A DNA stretch of 64,000 bases from Streptococcus parauberis NCFD 2020 (GCF_000187935.1 NZ_AEUT02000001.1:558001-622000), one strand, 5' to 3'; positions 1 through 8,342 are shown, counted from the first letter of the stretch. The notes: generated by a model not told the origin, from the letters alone. Program-made: numbers and translations.

Positions 1-233
1 AATTGTTCTGGTACACCAGCTTTTGTACAAGGTCCACCATTTTCGGAAACATAATGAAATTCAACAATCATCATGCCTGCAGCTTGAGATCTTGCATTAT
101 AGTATTTTAGTGTGTCTTCAGAAGCGAAACCACCTTCTAAACCTGAAAAAGTTAGCATTGGCGGCATGACAATACGATTAGTAACACTTGCTCCATGTCT
201 GAAAGTTACTTTATCTGTTAATTTATTAGTCAT
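1..233 (-). CDS. NADH:flavin oxidoreductase, old yellow enzyme family (partial, N-terminus only)
   Basis: Only the first 77 codons are present; the gene runs off the left edge of the window. The ATG at 233 follows an AAAGGAG ribosome site at normal spacing. The translation carries the N-terminal signature of old yellow enzyme TIM barrels, NRIVMPPM at residues 19-26, which lines the FMN pocket, followed by a second conserved patch around residues 52-66. Family members are FMN-dependent NAD(P)H oxidoreductases reducing enals, enones or flavins; the substrate cannot be told from this fragment. It is the last gene read leftward here, and the terminator at 289-324 separates it from the genes to its right. 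Confidence 0.8.
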   Translation of the reverse strand, partial: MTNKLTDKVTFRHGASVTNRIVMPPMLTFSGLEGGFASEDTLKYYNARSQAAGMMIVEFHYVSENGGPCTKAGVPEQ

Positions 234-288
234 AAGAAACTCCTTTGTAATTTTCTTTCATTTTAACATATTGGACAAAGTCACGCTA

Positions 289-324
289 ATAAAAAAAGCA
301 ATCCTATTGGATTACTTTTTAAAA
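289..324 (-). terminator. Rho-independent terminator after the ParB-like/MazG genes
   Basis: On the minus strand an imperfect stem, AGTAATCC with loop AATA and GGATTGCTT, is followed by a T-run. It lies just beyond the stop codon at 345 and would end leftward transcription from the MazG-like and ParB-like genes. Confidence 0.6.
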
Positions 325-344
325 TAATCAGTGCAATAATCAAT

Positions 345-661
345 CTATTTGCTTTGATAATCTGCATGGGATAAAACTGACATATCACTAATTGATTCTA
401 TCTGCCGGCTTTTTGCTTCTTGAACAAAATCGAAAATATAAGCATCGGCTTGGTTCTCATAGACTTTTACTGTTGAAATTCCCTTGTCAAGGGCAACTTT
501 TAAGCGACTGTGTCCATCTAAAGATATATAGCGACCCTGACTGTCTTTAATAACTGGAACAATGACATCATTAGATGTATTGATAAATGAGGCTACAGCC
601 AAATATTTATTCGGGAATCTTGATATGTGTTTTGTCTTGAAACTTCTATATTATAAGTCAT
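345..661 (-). pseudogene. ParB/sulfiredoxin-fold protein, disrupted by a frameshift
   Basis: The reading frame starting at the ATG at 661 gives MTYNIEVSRQNTYQDSRIN and then hits TAG. The frame that continues the protein (NKYLAVASFINTSND onwards) is a different one and runs to the stop at 345. Joined, they make one protein of about 105 residues with a ParB-like substrate pocket motif, ISLDGHSRLKVAL. The break lies near 605-612 in an AT-rich stretch (ATAAATATTTGG) and fits a small indel. The start overlaps the stop of the upstream MazG-like gene (TAATG), so the two were translated together. ParB-fold proteins include CTPases, nucleases and DNA-binding proteins; the function of this small one is unknown. 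A sequencing error is possible. Confidence 0.65.
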
Positions 662-996
662 TATTTTGTTTTTTCTTTTTGAATATAGTTAATTAAATTC
701 TCAGTTCTTCCATATTTTAATGAAGCACTTTTATCTTTTTCAAGAATTACTGACTCTAAATCAATATTATTAATGGATGCAATTGCAAAAGCATAATGTA
801 TTATATCAGCTAATTCCTGAGATAGAGCTTCGTCGATATTTATGTCTGCTTGTTTTCTACCTTCTTTAATATTGAGAACTTGAGCTACTTCTCCAACTTC
901 TTCAACTAGTTTCATAAAAAGACCTTGGTCACCCTGATGACTTTTATAAATGTTTTTCATATAATCTTGATAAGTAATTATTGCTAATTTATTCAA
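661..996 (-). CDS. MazG-like nucleotide pyrophosphohydrolase
   Basis: Small all-alpha NTP pyrophosphohydrolase of the MazG/dUTPase-like superfamily. The start is taken as TTG at 996 because AAGGAG stands nine bases before it; the open frame extends upstream to 1074 but through decayed DNA. The 111-residue protein has the metal-binding pattern EEVGE (residues 32-36) and, further on, ELADIIHY with the second acidic pair. A later KYGR segment is also typical. Such enzymes hydrolyse non-canonical or excess NTPs to NMP and pyrophosphate. It is coupled by a TAATG overlap to the broken ParB-like gene downstream. Upstream lies an ornithine cyclodeaminase remnant, so its original promoter context has been rearranged. 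Confidence 0.7.
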   Translation of the reverse strand: MNKLAIITYQDYMKNIYKSHQGDQGLFMKLVEEVGEVAQVLNIKEGRKQADINIDEALSQELADIIHYAFAIASINNIDLESVILEKDKSASLKYGRTENLINYIQKEKTK

Positions 997-1105
997 TTTC
1001 AAGTTCTCCTTATTTGACTTCAATTTCTTTACGACCGACCTCTTCTCCTGCCTTACTAAAGAGTATTGAGGCATTTACATAATTTTGTATAGCTTTATTT
1101 GTTTT

Positions 1106-1250
1106 TCATGAAGATTTGTAAATATCACCTATGCCCATTTTTTGAGCTTTTTCAACAATTACTTGGGCTGTTACATATCTAAAACTGCTGACCAACACTC
1201 TTAAAGACTGTGATGTCATTTTCCGATTGTCGGTCATGGATTTGTCCTAT
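1106..1250 (-). pseudogene. Remnant of ornithine cyclodeaminase/mu-crystallin family gene (C-terminal part)
   Basis: On the minus strand a frame reads IGQIHDRQSEN followed by DITVFKSVG (1217-1191). This is the hallmark near the C-terminus of ornithine cyclodeaminases and their relatives. That frame stops within a few codons; a different frame then continues with VTAQVIVEKAQKMGIG and ends at TGA (1106). Both the order and the spacing match the family's last helix, so at least one indel has occurred. Everything upstream of about 1250 is replaced by the Nudix gene, whose last codons overlap the remnant. The stretch 1010-1105 continues open as an unassigned peptide (YVNASILFSKAGEEVG) and may also be debris. 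Confidence 0.65.
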
Positions 1251-1812
1251 CTTTTGGCAGTTCTAACATTTCTGGTGTATAGGCACCGATACCATTAACG
1301 TGTGCTCCATATTGACCAAGCATGTCAAAACAGAGTTGAATTTTCCCTAGATGATATGGAATAAAACTTCCTTCTGTCATCATCTTGAAAATTTCTTGAC
1401 GACTTGCCCATTTGGCATCTTGTACTTCTTCTTCTTGTAAGGTTAAACTATTCAGATTTACATCTGCAATGACTAGAAAGGTGTCATCAAATCCTTGATC
1501 AAAATTGATTGTAAACTGTGGACGGATTTGCGAGAGGTCTATGCAGATACCTAATTCTTCCAGAGTTTCTCTCATGACGGCTTGCTGAGGTGTTTCACCT
1601 GCTAAGGCACTGCCACCGACGGAGATATCCCACATGTTTGGAAAGCCTTCTTTATCCTTTTGTCGTTGTTGTATTAAGAGTTCACCATTAGTATTAAAGA
1701 TACAAAGATGGACAACTAAGTGGAGGTCGCCTTCTTTAAAATTACTGCCACGTTCCATTGTACGACCAGTTTTATTGCGGTAGATATCATAGATATCCCA
1801 AATTTCTGCCAT
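1234..1812 (-). CDS. Nudix hydrolase
   Basis: Hydrolase of nucleoside diphosphates linked to another moiety. The complete Nudix box G-x5-E-x7-REUxEExGU is visible as GSALAGETPQQAVMRETLEE plus LGI, in the middle of a 192-residue protein. The N-terminal segment (EIWDIYD ... GRTMERG) resembles IDI-like Nudix proteins annotated as isopentenyl-diphosphate isomerase-like, though a true isomerase assignment is not supported. The start at 1812 follows AGGAG; an open frame continues upstream without a ribosome site. The last residues overlap the decayed ornithine cyclodeaminase sequence, so the native C-terminus may have been exchanged for a chance stop codon. Confidence 0.8.
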   Translation of the reverse strand: MAEIWDIYDIYRNKTGRTMERGSNFKEGDLHLVVHLCIFNTNGELLIQQRQKDKEGFPNMWDISVGGSALAGETPQQAVMRETLEELGICIDLSQIRPQFTINFDQGFDDTFLVIADVNLNSLTLQEEEVQDAKWASRQEIFKMMTEGSFIPYHLGKIQLCFDMLGQYGAHVNGIGAYTPEMLELPKDRTNP

Positions 1813-1962
1813 TATTAATCTCCTATCACAAGTTATACGCCTCATTAATTAAAAAGGGTAATTGCCTATCTATTTCTTTTCTAGTGTGCAGTCTGAAATT
1901 GTTATGATAACAATTTTTTGAAACATGCTCAACTTTTGTTAAGATTGGCTGCTATCTTCTAC

Positions 1963-2910
1963 TTACCTCTTTAACCTTGTGATTTTAACTTGTGTACCTT
2001 GTTCAACTTCACTAGTAATAGAAATCTCTAACTCAAGGTTGTTGAGTACTTTTTTTGTCATATAAAGCCCAAGACCAGAGGCTTTTTGATGTTCATGACC
2101 ATTAAAACCAGTGAAACCATCATCAAAAATACGATTGATATCCGAATCTAGTATTCCGATACCTGTATCTGATATTTCAATACTATCATCTCTTAGTTCA
2201 ATTTTTATGTTGCCACCATGTTTGGAATACTTAATGGCATTGTCAATAATTTGTTCTAAAGCAAAACTGAGCCATTTTCTATCAGTCTTAAGTTTACATC
2301 GACCAGATACACTAATACTAATATCTTTAGATATACAAACATAAGCATAACTTTTGATGATTTGTTTGATTAGATCTGCTACTTGGACCTGTTCAAAAAT
2401 GTAATCATCATTATAATCAGAAAACTTCAAATAGGTTAATAATTGTTTCAGGTAATTTTCCATTTTAAATAGCTGAATCTTACCTTCTACCTTATCATAA
2501 GCCTTGGTTTGTTCCATTAGTGAAAGAACAGAAAGCGGAATCTTCATTTGATGGACCCACATTTTTATCATTTGGTTTAAGTTTTCTTTTTGTTTGATCA
2601 GCTCTTGTTGACTAAAATCACTTTGACTTAAGATTTTTTGAATAACATTCAAGTAGGCAAGTTCACTGGGAGATTGTAAATCATTTAACTCGTTTACATA
2701 AATAAAATCTTGTAAGATTTCTATTTTCCTTTTGAATTTCAAATAACTGGGAACTGTATATAGCAATAGAACCCCTAATGAAACCCATCCAGCAGTAATA
2801 AAATAATCGAGTGGTAAATGGACCAAATAAAAAACAAGAAAATTTAGAAATAGTAAGAGAAAATATAAGATATACCAAGATTTGTACTCTTTAATAAATA
2901 ATCTAATCAT
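1963..2910 (-). CDS. bceS: Intramembrane-sensing histidine kinase of a BceS-like two-component system
   Basis: Membrane sensor kinase of 315 residues. Two hydrophobic helices sit in the first 55 residues with almost no extracytoplasmic loop, as in BceS-type kinases that sense peptide antibiotics through their partner ABC transporter rather than directly. The phosphoacceptor is His120 in the sequence WVHQMKIPL; the ATPase domain has an N-box (IIDNAIKYS), a G1 box (DTGIGI) and GLGLYMTKKV. The start overlaps the stop of the response regulator by four bases (ATGA), so translation is coupled. With the transporter genes upstream it forms a complete sensing and detoxification module, probably for bacitracin-like or lantibiotic-like peptides; the inducer cannot be named from sequence. 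Confidence 0.88.
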   Translation of the reverse strand: MIRLFIKEYKSWYILYFLLLFLNFLVFYLVHLPLDYFITAGWVSLGVLLLYTVPSYLKFKRKIEILQDFIYVNELNDLQSPSELAYLNVIQKILSQSDFSQQELIKQKENLNQMIKMWVHQMKIPLSVLSLMEQTKAYDKVEGKIQLFKMENYLKQLLTYLKFSDYNDDYIFEQVQVADLIKQIIKSYAYVCISKDISISVSGRCKLKTDRKWLSFALEQIIDNAIKYSKHGGNIKIELRDDSIEISDTGIGILDSDINRIFDDGFTGFNGHEHQKASGLGLYMTKKVLNNLELEISITSEVEQGTQVKITRLKR

Positions 2911-3572
2911 TTCAGTACGTAACCTACTCCTCTCACCGTATGAATGTTATCCATCCCAAGCTCACCGACGCGTTTGCGAAGTCTGGTCATATTGACATTC
3001 AAGGTGTTTTGATCAATGAACTGATCATTCTCCCATAAGTTAGTCAAAATTTCTTCCTTGGTTACTACTTGTCCTTGCTTTGAGAATAGCAGAGCTAAAA
3101 TTTTGTGTTCTGTCGGAGACAAGGCAATTTGTTCCTCACCCTTAACCAAATTGCCATCAAACATGAGGGTGAAATCTTGAAAGGTCAAGTCTGATTTGGT
3201 AAATTGTTGCGCTCTTCTTAAGAAGGCAGAAATTTTTGCATCTAAAATAGTTAGTGAAAAGGGTTTACTGATAAAATCATCTCCACCCATATTTAGAGCC
3301 ATTACAGCATCCATTTCATCTGAGGAGCTAGATATAAAAATTATTGGAACTGTCAGCTCTTTTCTGATTTCAGTTGTCCAATAAAATCCATTATAATAGG
3401 GAAGGGTAATATCCATCAAGATTAAGTCTGGGGCAAAGTCTGTGACTTCACGTTTAATATCTCTAAAATTTAGGACGCTTGCTACTAGATAATTTGGGGA
3501 TAAATGTTGCGTTAGCATATTCTTTATTGTCGAGTCATCCTCAATGATAAAAATTTTTTGATGTATTTTCAT
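2907..3572 (-). CDS. bceR: OmpR-family response regulator, BceR-like
   Basis: Two-domain response regulator of 221 residues. The receiver domain has the acidic pair EDD at 11-13, phosphorylatable Asp54 in ILMDITLP and the conserved Lys in ISKPFS. A C-terminal winged helix (NVNMTRLRKRVGELG; IHTVRGVGYVLK) binds DNA. It is expected to act on the inverted repeat at 6412-6435 in front of the ABC transporter genes. No Shine-Dalgarno sequence precedes the ATG. Instead a TAAAAT hexamer lies six bases before it, so a separate, possibly leaderless transcript starting in the gap after the bceB terminator is conceivable. Confidence 0.88.
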   Translation of the reverse strand: MKIHQKIFIIEDDSTIKNMLTQHLSPNYLVASVLNFRDIKREVTDFAPDLILMDITLPYYNGFYWTTEIRKELTVPIIFISSSSDEMDAVMALNMGGDDFISKPFSLTILDAKISAFLRRAQQFTKSDLTFQDFTLMFDGNLVKGEEQIALSPTEHKILALLFSKQGQVVTKEEILTNLWENDQFIDQNTLNVNMTRLRKRVGELGMDNIHTVRGVGYVLK

Positions 3573-3585
3573 ATGACTATTTTAA

Positions 3586-3608
3586 CAAAAAAGAGGCGAA
3601 AAATCGCC
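3586..3608 (-). terminator. Terminator between bceB and bceR
   Basis: Minus-strand hairpin GGCGATTTTTCGCC followed by TCTTTTTT. It lies between the permease stop and the response regulator start, so transporter and regulator mRNA levels are likely uncoupled. Confidence 0.75.
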
Positions 3609-3614
3609 ATCTTT

Positions 3615-5570
3615 CTATCTTTCTATAATTTTATAATAAGTTCGGCTAGTAATACTATAAATGATAAAGTATATCGCAATGATAATAGCTATTGTCGATG
3701 CACAAACAGTATAGATAAGGCTTGTATTAGTAACTCCAAAGAGTAATAACATCTGTTTAATCATCACTAGGGCAACACTAAAGTGGATGATTGACATTAT
3801 TATTGGCATGAAAAAGACAAGGAGAATTTGAGAGTTAATTGTCTTTTTAACTTGTTTTTGACTCATTCCAACTTCTTGTAAGATTTTATAACTCTTTTTG
3901 TCTTGGTGGCCTTCAGTATACTGTTTATAGTAAATTATTAAGGCAGCACCCATTATAAAGGTAAGTCCCAAAAGAAATCCTGTGAATAGAAATCCACCAA
4001 ACAGAGTATATGATTCATCTTTAAATCTATTTTTTTGATCGACATGAGCAATAAATTCTTTTGTGTTACTGATGTTTCCACTCTTATCTAGAATTTGATT
4101 TAATTGTTTCTGATTAAGCTCAGCATAGACTTTATAGTTAGGTCTGATCTTATATTTTTGTTCAGTATTTACAAGTTCTACTATTTGGTTAAAAACTGTC
4201 TGATCCTTGACGATTATTAGTGATGGGTAATAGGTATTCGTAACATCTGGATAGACTACTTTTTTAAAATTTTTAACTACCTGATAAGTTTTTCCAAGGA
4301 CAGATATTGACTTAAGTTGACTATCACCTTTTTGTGTAAAATAAGCAACTTGGTTTTTACTAAGTTTTGGTGCTTTATTTCCAAATTTTTCAAATTCTTT
4401 AGAATGTATTAAGTAGGTATAACTAGTTTTAGTTGGGATAGGTTGATTTAAATCCTTAGCAGTGACTTGAAGTTTACTACCTTTAGCTCCTGGAAATGCT
4501 AACATAGTGCTAGTTGATTCAATGTAATCTGTTTGACTTAATTGTAGTGGTTTTAAAACAAAATCATTCAATTGCTTTTTGGCTACTGTCTCATTTTCTG
4601 AAACAAATTCAATTGAAGTGTTTTTGGGAAACAATTTGTCGATTGCATCTTCTGTATTAGTATACAGAGCTGTTGTTGTTGCAATAGCAACAAATGCCAT
4701 ACAAGCTAAAAGTGTAATATTTGCTAGACCAAGAGCATTTTGCTTCATTCTAAAAATTAATTGGGACGTTGAAATAAAGTGCTCAGGCTTGTAATAATAT
4801 CGTTTATTAGCTTTTTTTCTTTTTAGATACCAAGAAACAAATGAAATATAAAAGAGATAGGTTCCGATAATTACAAAGACAACAGCAATAAAGAACCGAT
4901 ATAAGACTGCTAAGGCTGCTATTTTTTCAGAACTTAGGGAAAGGTAATAACCAATTCCGATTGATAGGATGGCTAAAAAAGCAAATAAGATATTTCCTTT
5001 TGGCTCTAATTCTCCATGTTGATGATCCTGAAAAAGTAAAAGGGGAGATGTTTTTTTAATTTTTAAGAGTCCTACGAGTTCTAATATGACAAAGAATCCT
5101 AGGAATAGGAAACTTGTAATGATATATCCTTTACTATTAAACGGTAAGGATAATTGATTCATGTGAGATAAATTTACAAAAATTAAATAAAATAATTTTG
5201 AAAATATAAAAGAGAATAGACTTCCGAGAATAATTGTCAAGCCAAAGATTATCAGCAATTCAATACTTGATACAAGTCCAATTTGGCTTTTATTCATACC
5301 TAATATATTATATAGTCCAAATTCACGGTTTCTTTGCTTTAAATAAAAATTATAGCTATATATCTCCATTATCAATGTAAAGATATTAAGGATCACCATC
5401 GCCATTGTTAATAGGATGTTACCATAGGACATATTAGTTGTAATGGGACTAAATAAAATAATTGAAACGATACAACTCAGCACAAATAAAACAGTACTGG
5501 CTAATAAAAAAGGGGCTACAACTTCTTTTGATTTTTTTAAATTATTCCATGCTAATTTTAGGTAGAACAT
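3615..5570 (-). CDS. bceB: BceB-like ABC transporter permease (antimicrobial peptide resistance)
   Basis: Large FtsX-type permease of 651 residues. The pattern is ten membrane helices with one long soluble, extracellular segment (roughly residues 300-520) between helices 7 and 8, which is diagnostic of peptide-antibiotic detoxification permeases of the BceB type. That domain is believed to recognise the lipid II cycle intermediate-peptide complex. The ATG at 5570 is preferred over the GTG three codons earlier because the GGGGGG ribosome site then has normal spacing. It directly follows bceA. Together with BceS it would form the flux-sensing complex. A FtsX-like domain occurs near both ends. 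Confidence 0.9.
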   Translation of the reverse strand: MFYLKLAWNNLKKSKEVVAPFLLASTVLFVLSCIVSIILFSPITTNMSYGNILLTMAMVILNIFTLIMEIYSYNFYLKQRNREFGLYNILGMNKSQIGLVSSIELLIIFGLTIILGSLFSFIFSKLFYLIFVNLSHMNQLSLPFNSKGYIITSFLFLGFFVILELVGLLKIKKTSPLLLFQDHQHGELEPKGNILFAFLAILSIGIGYYLSLSSEKIAALAVLYRFFIAVVFVIIGTYLFYISFVSWYLKRKKANKRYYYKPEHFISTSQLIFRMKQNALGLANITLLACMAFVAIATTTALYTNTEDAIDKLFPKNTSIEFVSENETVAKKQLNDFVLKPLQLSQTDYIESTSTMLAFPGAKGSKLQVTAKDLNQPIPTKTSYTYLIHSKEFEKFGNKAPKLSKNQVAYFTQKGDSQLKSISVLGKTYQVVKNFKKVVYPDVTNTYYPSLIIVKDQTVFNQIVELVNTEQKYKIRPNYKVYAELNQKQLNQILDKSGNISNTKEFIAHVDQKNRFKDESYTLFGGFLFTGFLLGLTFIMGAALIIYYKQYTEGHQDKKSYKILQEVGMSQKQVKKTINSQILLVFFMPIIMSIIHFSVALVMIKQMLLLFGVTNTSLIYTVCASTIAIIIAIYFIIYSITSRTYYKIIER

Positions 5571-5571
5571 G

Positions 5572-6324
5572 CTATTCACCCCCCAATAAACCTGTCATTG
5601 CAAGTGAAATTGATTTACTAAATTCACTATTAGATTTATTTCCTCGGTACATTTGATGGAAAATACGACCATCTTTGATAAATAAGACGCGTTTTGCATG
5701 ACTTGCTGCATTTGAAGAGTGAGTCACCATGAGAATGGTTTGACCATCCATATTTATCTCTTCAAATAGATCTAATAAATCCTCAGAATTTCGATAATCT
5801 AAGGCAGCTGTCGGCTCATCTGCTAATAATATCTGTGGTTGGGTAATTAAACTTCTGGCTATTGCTACTCTTTGTTTTTGTCCACCAGATATTTCAAAAG
5901 GACGTTTATTTACCAAGTTATTAATATGTAGTTTCCTTGCAATTTGGGATAATCGTTTTTCCATTTCATGATACGATTTCCTGTCAAGTACTAATGGTAA
6001 AAAGATATTATCCTTGATAGACAAGGTATCTAGTAAATTAAAATCTTGAAATACAAAACCCAGATTTTTAAGGCGGAAATGTGCTAACTGGCTTTCTTTA
6101 ATTTTTGTAATATCTTCACGATTTAATAAAACCGTACCATTTGTTGGTTTTTCTAGGGTGGCTAAAATGTTTAAGAGAGTTGTTTTACCTGAACCAGATT
6201 CTCCCATGATTGCAATGAACTCACCATTATCCACTTTAAAGTCTATATCTTGTAAGGCATGTGTAACTTCCTTTGAGAATCGTGTTCGATAGGTCTTTTG
6301 TAAATGATTAATTTCTAATAACAT
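5572..6324 (-). CDS. bceA: BceA-like ABC transporter ATPase
   Basis: Cytoplasmic ATPase of 250 residues that powers the BceB permease. Walker A GESGSGKTT, Q-loop VFQDFNLL, signature SGGQKQR and Walker B ILLADEPTAALD are all intact, placing it in the MacB/LolD-like subfamily. The start has a GGAG site nine bases upstream. It is the first gene of the leftward bceAB unit. The promoter region contains the TTACA-N4-TGTAA inverted repeat of BceR-type regulators and a TATAAT with a poor -35 element, as expected for an activator-dependent promoter. Confidence 0.9.
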   Translation of the reverse strand: MLLEINHLQKTYRTRFSKEVTHALQDIDFKVDNGEFIAIMGESGSGKTTLLNILATLEKPTNGTVLLNREDITKIKESQLAHFRLKNLGFVFQDFNLLDTLSIKDNIFLPLVLDRKSYHEMEKRLSQIARKLHINNLVNKRPFEISGGQKQRVAIARSLITQPQILLADEPTAALDYRNSEDLLDLFEEINMDGQTILMVTHSSNAASHAKRVLFIKDGRIFHQMYRGNKSNSEFSKSISLAMTGLLGGE

Positions 6325-6411
6325 GTGCTAATCTCCTATTTCTATTATAACCTTTTTTATACTCTTAATTATAAACATTATCTTGCCTGTTAAACTTACA
6401 AGAGCAAGTCC

Positions 6412-6435
6412 AAAACTTACAATTCTGTAAGTTTT
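6412..6435 (-). promoter_or_regulatory. Predicted BceR operator upstream of bceAB
   Basis: Perfect inverted repeat, AAAACTTACA, spacer ATTC, TGTAAGTTTT. The core TTACA-N4-TGTAA matches the motif reported for BceR-like regulators. A further half-site, AAACTTACA, lies at about 6392-6400, nearer to bceA. Confidence 0.7.
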
Positions 6436-6500
6436 ATTTTCATTATTAGACAAGCATTTTGTTATAATATACTTATCAATCCTTAGATAGGGGAAAAGAC

Positions 6501-6983
6501 ATGGTAAAAAAAAGACGACTTACGAATTCACTAGGTACATTAGGTAAAGTTATTTCATTTATTCCTGACACAACTGAATTAATTGGAAAAGGAATGGAAA
6601 ATACACGACCAATTGTTGAAAAATATATGGATCAACGTCATCAACGCCAAGAAAATTTAAGACGTTTGGATGATGTTGTTAATATTTCTTTAGATGATGC
6701 CAAGGCACATATTGAAAAGCAAGGGTTTATTGTTGCTACTATTCCGGCTCGTCCAGATAAGCATTATGCAGATTGTAAGCTCAATGAAGTTATCACAATG
6801 TCACCTAAAAGTGGTAAATATCCTCAAGGGTCATTAGTAAAACTCTACTTTGCTGATTTAAATATGCTAGAAAAAAGTCAAGAATTAAGAGATAAAGATA
6901 CCCTTCGTTCAGTTGAATTCAATCAAAAGGTTGCTGATGCAATTGAGAACGTTAAACATATCAAATTTCCATTTAATAAGTAA
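6501..6983 (+). CDS. PASTA domain-containing protein
   Basis: Soluble 160-residue protein with one PASTA domain (about residues 53-125: VVNISLDDAKAHIEKQGF ... GSLVKLYF). It has no signal peptide and no transmembrane helix. PASTA domains otherwise sit outside the cell on Ser/Thr kinases and penicillin-binding proteins, where they bind peptidoglycan fragments; a cytosolic single-PASTA protein is a conserved streptococcal oddity without known function. The basic N-terminus (MVKKRR) is followed by a helical stretch. The gene has a GGGG-type ribosome site and stands alone, divergent from bceAB and convergent with trmFO, sharing a bidirectional terminator. Confidence 0.75.
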   Translation: MVKKRRLTNSLGTLGKVISFIPDTTELIGKGMENTRPIVEKYMDQRHQRQENLRRLDDVVNISLDDAKAHIEKQGFIVATIPARPDKHYADCKLNEVITMSPKSGKYPQGSLVKLYFADLNMLEKSQELRDKDTLRSVEFNQKVADAIENVKHIKFPFNK

Positions 6984-7014
6984 ATAAAAAGAACCCTAGG
7001 GTTCTTTTTATTTA
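6981..7014. terminator. Bidirectional terminator, perfect 34-bp palindrome
   Basis: The palindrome has the core AAAGAACCCTAGGGTTCTTT and extends outward into A/T runs. It includes the TAA stop codons of both convergent genes, the PASTA gene and trmFO. Confidence 0.85.
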
Positions 7015-8342
7015 CTTAAAAATGGTTCTAGGTCTGTTAAAGCGCGTTTAGCGAAAGCTTCATACCGTTCTTTTTTATCTCTAATTCGTTTGCCTTCAAG
7101 TTCCTTAATAATACCGAAGTTAACATTCATAGGTTGGAAATGCTTACTATCTGCATGTGTGACATAATAAGGTAAGCTACCAATTGCAGTAGTTGATGGG
7201 AAAACAACTTTCTCTTCACCTTTGAATAGACGAGCTGCATTAATTCCTGCTACTAAACCAGAGGCTGCAGACTCAACATAACCCTCAACACCTGTCATTT
7301 GACCAGCAAAGAAAAGATTTTGATTAGCGCGTGATTGGAATGTTTCCTCAAGTAAATTTGGAGAATCCATGTAGGAATTACGATGCATCACACCATACCT
7401 TACAAATTCAGCATTTTCTAAACCAGGAATCATTTGGAAAACTCGTTTTTGCTCTCCCCATTTTAAATGCGTTTGGAAACCAACCATGTTATAAAGACTT
7501 CCAGCAGCATTATCTTGACGTAATTGAACAACTGCATAAGGCGTCTTAAATTCGCCGTCACGAGGTCCAGAGTAATCTTCCGGGTATTCTAATCCAACAG
7601 GCTTCATTGGCCCGTAGAGCATTGTTTTAATCCCACGTTTGGCCATAACTTCGATTGGCATACATGCTTCGAAATATTTTTCTTTTTCAAAAGAATTAAG
7701 CGGTGCTTCCTCTGCTGTCGTGAGAGCCTCATGAAATGCCATGAACTCCTCTTTAGTCATTGGACAGTTCAGATAAGCAGCTTCTCCTTTATCATAACGA
7801 GACTTGAGATAAACCTTGTTCATGTCAATCGTTGACTTATCGATGATTGGAGCTGCCGCATCATAAAAGTAGAATCCATCACCACCGTTTAAAGCATGAA
7901 TTTTTTCGGCTAAAGCATCTGAAGTCAAAGGACCAGTTGCAATAACGGTAATGGCATCATTTGGAATCTCCGTAATTTCACCGCGGATAACCTCAATCAA
8001 AGGATTATTTTCTAATTCCGTAGTCACAGATTCCGCATAACCTTCGCGGTCAACAGCCATTGCACCACCAGCAGGCACACGATGTTTCTCGCCAGCACGC
8101 ATAATGATTGAATCCAAACGACGCATTTCTTCCTTCAAAAGTCCGACAGCATTTGTTAAACTATCACCACGAAATGAATTAGAACAAACTAATTCAGCAA
8201 AATTTGAAGTCTTATGCTGAGGTGTTGATTTAACACCACGCATTTCATAAAGTTTGACAGGAATACCACGCTTAGCAATTTGATAAGCAGCTTCCGAGCC
8301 AGCTAAACCGGCTCCAATAATATTAATATAAGATTGAGACAA
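7008..8342 (-). CDS. trmFO: Methylenetetrahydrofolate-tRNA-(uracil-5-)-methyltransferase TrmFO
   Basis: FAD- and folate-dependent enzyme forming ribothymidine at position 54 of tRNA, formerly called Gid. The 444-residue protein has the N-terminal dinucleotide fold [16 protein letters not shown] and the family motifs [18 protein letters not shown] and [15 protein letters not shown]. Length is as expected. The start is an unusual TTG at 8342 supported by AGAGG ten bases before. It shares a terminator with the convergent PASTA gene. Housekeeping gene, transcribed alone. Confidence 0.95.
   Translation of the reverse strand: MSQSYINIIGAGLAGSEAAYQIAKRGIPVKLYEMRGVKSTPQHKTSNFAELVCSNSFRGDSLTNAVGLLKEEMRRLDSIIMRAGEKHRVPAGGAMAVDREGYAESVTTELENNPLIEVIRGEITEIPNDAITVIATGPLTSDALAEKIHALNGGDGFYFYDAAAPIIDKSTIDMNKVYLKSRYDKGEAAYLNCPMTKEEFMAFHEALTTAEEAPLNSFEKEKYFEACMPIEVMAKRGIKTMLYGPMKPVGLEYPEDYSGPRDGEFKTPYAVVQLRQDNAAGSLYNMVGFQTHLKWGEQKRVFQMIPGLENAEFVRYGVMHRNSYMDSPNLLEETFQSRANQNLFFAGQMTGVEGYVESAASGLVAGINAARLFKGEEKVVFPSTTAIGSLPYYVTHADSKHFQPMNVNFGIIKELEGKRIRDKKERYEAFAKRALTDLEPFLSK

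Noticed and set aside
112-327. Plus-strand open frame of 71 codons at the left end
   Set aside because: It is antisense to the old yellow enzyme start, has no ribosome site and no recognisable family; the minus strand carries clear protein motifs.
1911-1918. Terminator at the AAATTGTTA dyad between the Nudix gene and bceS
   Set aside because: No suitable T-run on the minus strand, where the neighbouring genes are read; AT-only stem.
7331-7549. Plus-strand open frame of 72 codons inside trmFO
   Set aside because: Antisense to a well conserved enzyme and without its own signals; judged a chance frame.
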